Source: JANWKQ01 sp964624635 (GTDB lineage Bacteria > Bacteroidota > Bacteroidia > CAIKAF01). Taken from it: a stretch of 64,000 nt of DNA. The position numbers and the translations under genes are program-made. Positions 61,688 through 64,000 of the stretch are shown here, one piece after another. The DNA is taken from positions 10,765-74,764 of the forward strand of contig CAZUXM010000008.1 of NCBI GenBank assembly GCA_964624635.1, read 5' to 3'. How positions within the stretch are numbered: position 1 is the stretch's first letter; each line of letters opens with the position of its first letter. Under the pieces are notes generated by a model that was not told the DNA's origin, ran no database searches, and saw nothing but the letters and a program-made list of their open reading frames with translations.

Positions 61688-61857
61688 GCAGTAACCCGCA
61701 ACCCTAAGCATTAGTTAAGCTTAGGTAAAAAGGGCGGAGCGAAGTAAGCCGCTTTTTACATTAGCTTAACTTGTGTTGAAGGGGAGGATTACTGCCAAAG
61801 GCACGGCCGCAACGTACTGTAACTTGACCGGACCCGCAGACGGCCTTAGTTACAGTA
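61688..61857. repeat. two-part nested hairpin element
   Basis: Part 1: GCAGTAA (61688-61694) with TTACTGC (61789-61795); GTTAAGCT (61714-61721) with AGCTTAAC (61763-61770); inside, GTAAAAAG with CTTTTTAC and GCGG with CCGC. Part 2: TACTGTAACT (61815-61824) with AGTTACAGTA (61848-61857). Together they fill the 280-base gap before sucA. The style of nested arms with GGCGGAGCGAAG-like tracts resembles the element at 7318-7457, and I take it as another Bacteroidota intergenic repeat. Confidence 0.75.
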
Positions 61858-61926
61858 GAATGGGGCATTGCCCTTATACACTTTTAAAATAAAAGGAAAA
61901 TCATCTCAAAAGCATTGAATTATTCC

Positions 61927-61934
61927 TAATTTTG
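61927..61934 (+). promoter_or_regulatory. -7 promoter element TAATTTTG
   Basis: Full TAnnTTTG match, 23 bases before the sucA ATG at 61958. A TTG at 61915-61917 is too close to serve as -33. Confidence 0.55.
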
Positions 61935-61957
61935 GTGCAACTTATAAGCTAGTAGTG

Positions 61958-64000
61958 ATGGATAAGTATTCGTATTTGAGTAATGCAACCCCCGAAACAA
62001 TTGATGATCTGTATCAGCAATATTTAAATAACCCTGCTTCGATGGAAGAGGGATGGAGGAAATTTTTTGAAGGTTTTGAATTTGCCCGTATAAACTATGA
62101 TATTAAGCCCGGAAGTGCCGTACCTCAAGAATTTTTAAAAGAGTTTAAGGTAATGGCTCTTATTAATGGTTACCGACAAAGAGGGCACTTGTTTACCAAA
62201 ACAAATCCGGTTGTTGATAGAAGAAAATATTCACCTAGTCTGGATATTGAAAATTTTGGATTGGAAAAATCCGACCTGAATATTGTTTTTCAGGCCGGAA
62301 CAGAAATAGGAATTGGTCCTGCTACTTTACAAGCTATTATCGACCATTTATCCAATGCTTATTGTGGCCATATAGGTTTAGAATATTTATATGTTCGTGA
62401 CCCCGAAAAAATTGAGTGGATAAAAAAGAAATTTGAGTCAATTATTGATCAACCTAAATTTTCAAAAGAAAAACGTACTGTTATTCTTAAAAAATTAAAT
62501 CAAGCAGTAGGTTTTGAAAAATTCCTGCATAAAAAGTTTGTAGGTCAAAAAAGATTCTCATTAGAAGGTGGAGAAAGTGTGGTACCTGCATTGGATATAG
62601 CTGTTACCGAAGGAGCAAAGATGGGAATTGAAGAGTTTGTATTAGGAATGGCTCATAGAGGAAGAGTAAATATTCTTGCTAATATTTTTAATAAACCTTA
62701 CGAAAAGATTTTTAAAGAGTTTGAAGGGTATGTGTATGACGACGAAAGATTTGATGGCGATGTAAAGTATCATTTAGGATACAATAATACTGTTACTACT
62801 GATGACGGTAAAAAAGTAGAAATGAATTTACTTCCTAACCCATCACACCTTGAAACTGTTGCTTCAGTTGCTGAAGGCTTATCAAGAAGTTTTATTGATC
62901 ATAAATATTCAGGTGCTTTTAATAAAGTTTGTCCGGTAATTATTCATGGTGATGCTGCAGTATCGGGACAAGGGATTGTTTATGAACTAATACAAATGAG
63001 CAAGCTTCCTGCACATAGAACAGGTGGTACTATTCATTTAGTAATTAATAACCAGGTAGGGTTTACTACGAGCTATAAAGAAGGCAGAAGTAGTACCTAT
63101 TGTACGGATGTTGCTAAAGTAGTTTTGGCCCCGGTATTACACGTTAATTCAGACGATGTGGAAGCTGTGGTGAAAGCGATGGAATTTGCGATGGCTTATC
63201 GTCAACGTTATAACGAAGATATTTTTGTAGACCTGGTTGGATATAGAAAACATGGGCATAATGAAGGTGATGAACCTCGTTTTACTCAACCAATTTTATA
63301 TAAATCAATCGATAAACATCCTGATCCGTTCCAGCAATACTCAAAACAAATTATTGATGATGGCACGTTTACTACTGAAGAAGTAAAAGCGATTGAAAAA
63401 GCATTTAATGAAATATTAGAAGCTGCCTTGGAAAAAGCAAAATCAGGAGAGAAATTAAAAGATAAATTATTCCTTGAGCATTTATATAAAGATTTGCGTC
63501 AAAGTAACACAGTGGATTTTGCTACCAGCCCCAAAACAGCTTTAACAAAAAAGAAAGCTCAAGAATTATTAGATAAGATTAATTTTTTACCCGAAGGAAA
63601 AAACTTCAACAGAAAGATTACCAAAATCTTTTCTGACAGAGCAAATATGGTAAAAGAAAACAGATTGGATTGGGCATTGGGTGAATTGTTAGCCTATGCC
63701 AGTTACCTGGATGAAGGCAGAACAGTACGCTTATGCGGACAAGATGTAGTGCGTGGTACCTTTAGCCATAGACATGCTATTTTAAAATTAGAAGATACCG
63801 AAGAAGAATATACTCCATTAAATAACCTGCATGATAAACAGGCGAAATTTATTATCTATAACTCATTGTTAAGTGAATATGCAGTGTTAGGTTTTGAATA
63901 TGGTTATTCATTAGGTACGCCTGGTGGTTTAACTCTTTGGGAAGCGCAGTTTGGTGACTTTAATAATGGTGCACAAATTATGATTGACCAATACATCAGT
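61958..64000 (+). CDS. sucA: 2-oxoglutarate dehydrogenase E1 component, 5' part
   Basis: 681 codons are open to the window edge of the ~920 expected. N-terminus MDKYSYLSNATPETIDDLYQQYLNNP and EGWRKFFEGF are the conserved E1 start that binds the E2 core. Then GGESVVPALDIAVTEG, FVLGMAHRGRVNIL, PNPSHLETVA, the thiamine-pyrophosphate site GDAAVSGQGIVYE with VINNQVGFTT, and YRKHGHNEGDEP, all typical of SucA. It decarboxylates 2-oxoglutarate in the TCA cycle; sucB is expected just downstream. The last visible part (VRLCGQDVVRGTFSHRHA, LWEAQFGDFNNGAQ) is the pyrimidine-binding domain. Also relevant to LhgO, whose product is the same keto acid. Confidence 0.95.
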   Translation, partial: MDKYSYLSNATPETIDDLYQQYLNNPASMEEGWRKFFEGFEFARINYDIKPGSAVPQEFLKEFKVMALINGYRQRGHLFTKTNPVVDRRKYSPSLDIENFGLEKSDLNIVFQAGTEIGIGPATLQAIIDHLSNAYCGHIGLEYLYVRDPEKIEWIKKKFESIIDQPKFSKEKRTVILKKLNQAVGFEKFLHKKFVGQKRFSLEGGESVVPALDIAVTEGAKMGIEEFVLGMAHRGRVNILANIFNKPYEKIFKEFEGYVYDDERFDGDVKYHLGYNNTVTTDDGKKVEMNLLPNPSHLETVASVAEGLSRSFIDHKYSGAFNKVCPVIIHGDAAVSGQGIVYELIQMSKLPAHRTGGTIHLVINNQVGFTTSYKEGRSSTYCTDVAKVVLAPVLHVNSDDVEAVVKAMEFAMAYRQRYNEDIFVDLVGYRKHGHNEGDEPRFTQPILYKSIDKHPDPFQQYSKQIIDDGTFTTEEVKAIEKAFNEILEAALEKAKSGEKLKDKLFLEHLYKDLRQSNTVDFATSPKTALTKKKAQELLDKINFLPEGKNFNRKITKIFSDRANMVKENRLDWALGELLAYASYLDEGRTVRLCGQDVVRGTFSHRHAILKLEDTEEEYTPLNNLHDKQAKFIIYNSLLSEYAVLGFEYGYSLGTPGGLTLWEAQFGDFNNGAQIMIDQYIS

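Overview
The window reads as a scaffold from a Bacteroidota genome, probably a metagenome assembly. The evidence is the Bacteroidota-type -7 promoter element TAnnTTTG upstream of many genes, a type IX secretion (T9SS) C-terminal sorting domain, an S46 dipeptidyl-peptidase, PorE-like TPR/PD40/OmpA proteins, LhgO, a stand-alone MetH homocysteine-methyltransferase domain, a short bacilliredoxin and several signal-peptide/lipoprotein genes of this phylum. Eight runs of N (10 to 54 bases) interrupt genes. Most do not preserve frame or expected length, so they are assembly gaps and not mutations. I saw no rRNA, tRNA, CRISPR array, transposase or integrase gene.

Layout. 1-7.2 kb: end of a PIG-L deacetylase, a six-repeat propeller-like protein, LhgO, small membrane proteins with a TetR regulator and its probable operator, and a GYF_2/CD225 plus DUF2752 pair. 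7.3-15.8 kb: a nested palindrome, a lipoprotein, an S46 peptidase (DPP11-like), dUTPase, a flippase, a large S8 protease, and a steroid-reductase-like plus SDR pair. 15.9-23.9 kb: ferredoxin reductase and ferredoxin, a lipoprotein/barrel, ABC-F, a T9SS-secreted S8 protease, MetH domain 1 and DUF3817. 24.1-30.9 kb: three tandem PorE-like OmpA-family genes with an NlpC/P60 lipoprotein between the first two. 31-32.7 kb: two orphan genes each bounded by short inverted repeats plus an attC-like hairpin, resembling gene cassettes. 32.7-39.6 kb: an amidohydrolase operon with mostly degenerate metal sites, a cytochrome b-like protein plus cytochrome c, HflX and a missed 56-residue membrane protein. 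39.7-46.2 kb: an accessory stretch with a decayed M28-peptidase fragment, a LuxR-type response regulator, a Cys/His-rich secreted protein, a two-gene membrane module of unknown function, a K+ channel, an SPFH protein and a lipase. 46.2-64 kb: a barrel protein, M28 peptidase, DUF349 protein, DusB, a small strand-repeat protein, MetF, a Wzi/RemB-like barrel, a sulfatase with its own exported formylglycine-generating enzyme, a bacilliredoxin, a PqiA-like protein, a GT39 transferase and the start of SucA.

Themes. Secreted proteolysis is strong (two S8, one S46, one M28). Surface export is represented by the T9SS domain and the PorE-like trio. The sulfatase and FGE form a self-contained pair. Between genes there is a notable collection of nested inverted repeats, each with a different arm sequence. 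One family (ATTCCTGC arms) occurs twice with unrelated inner hairpins.

All family names are assigned by reading motifs. No database search was possible.
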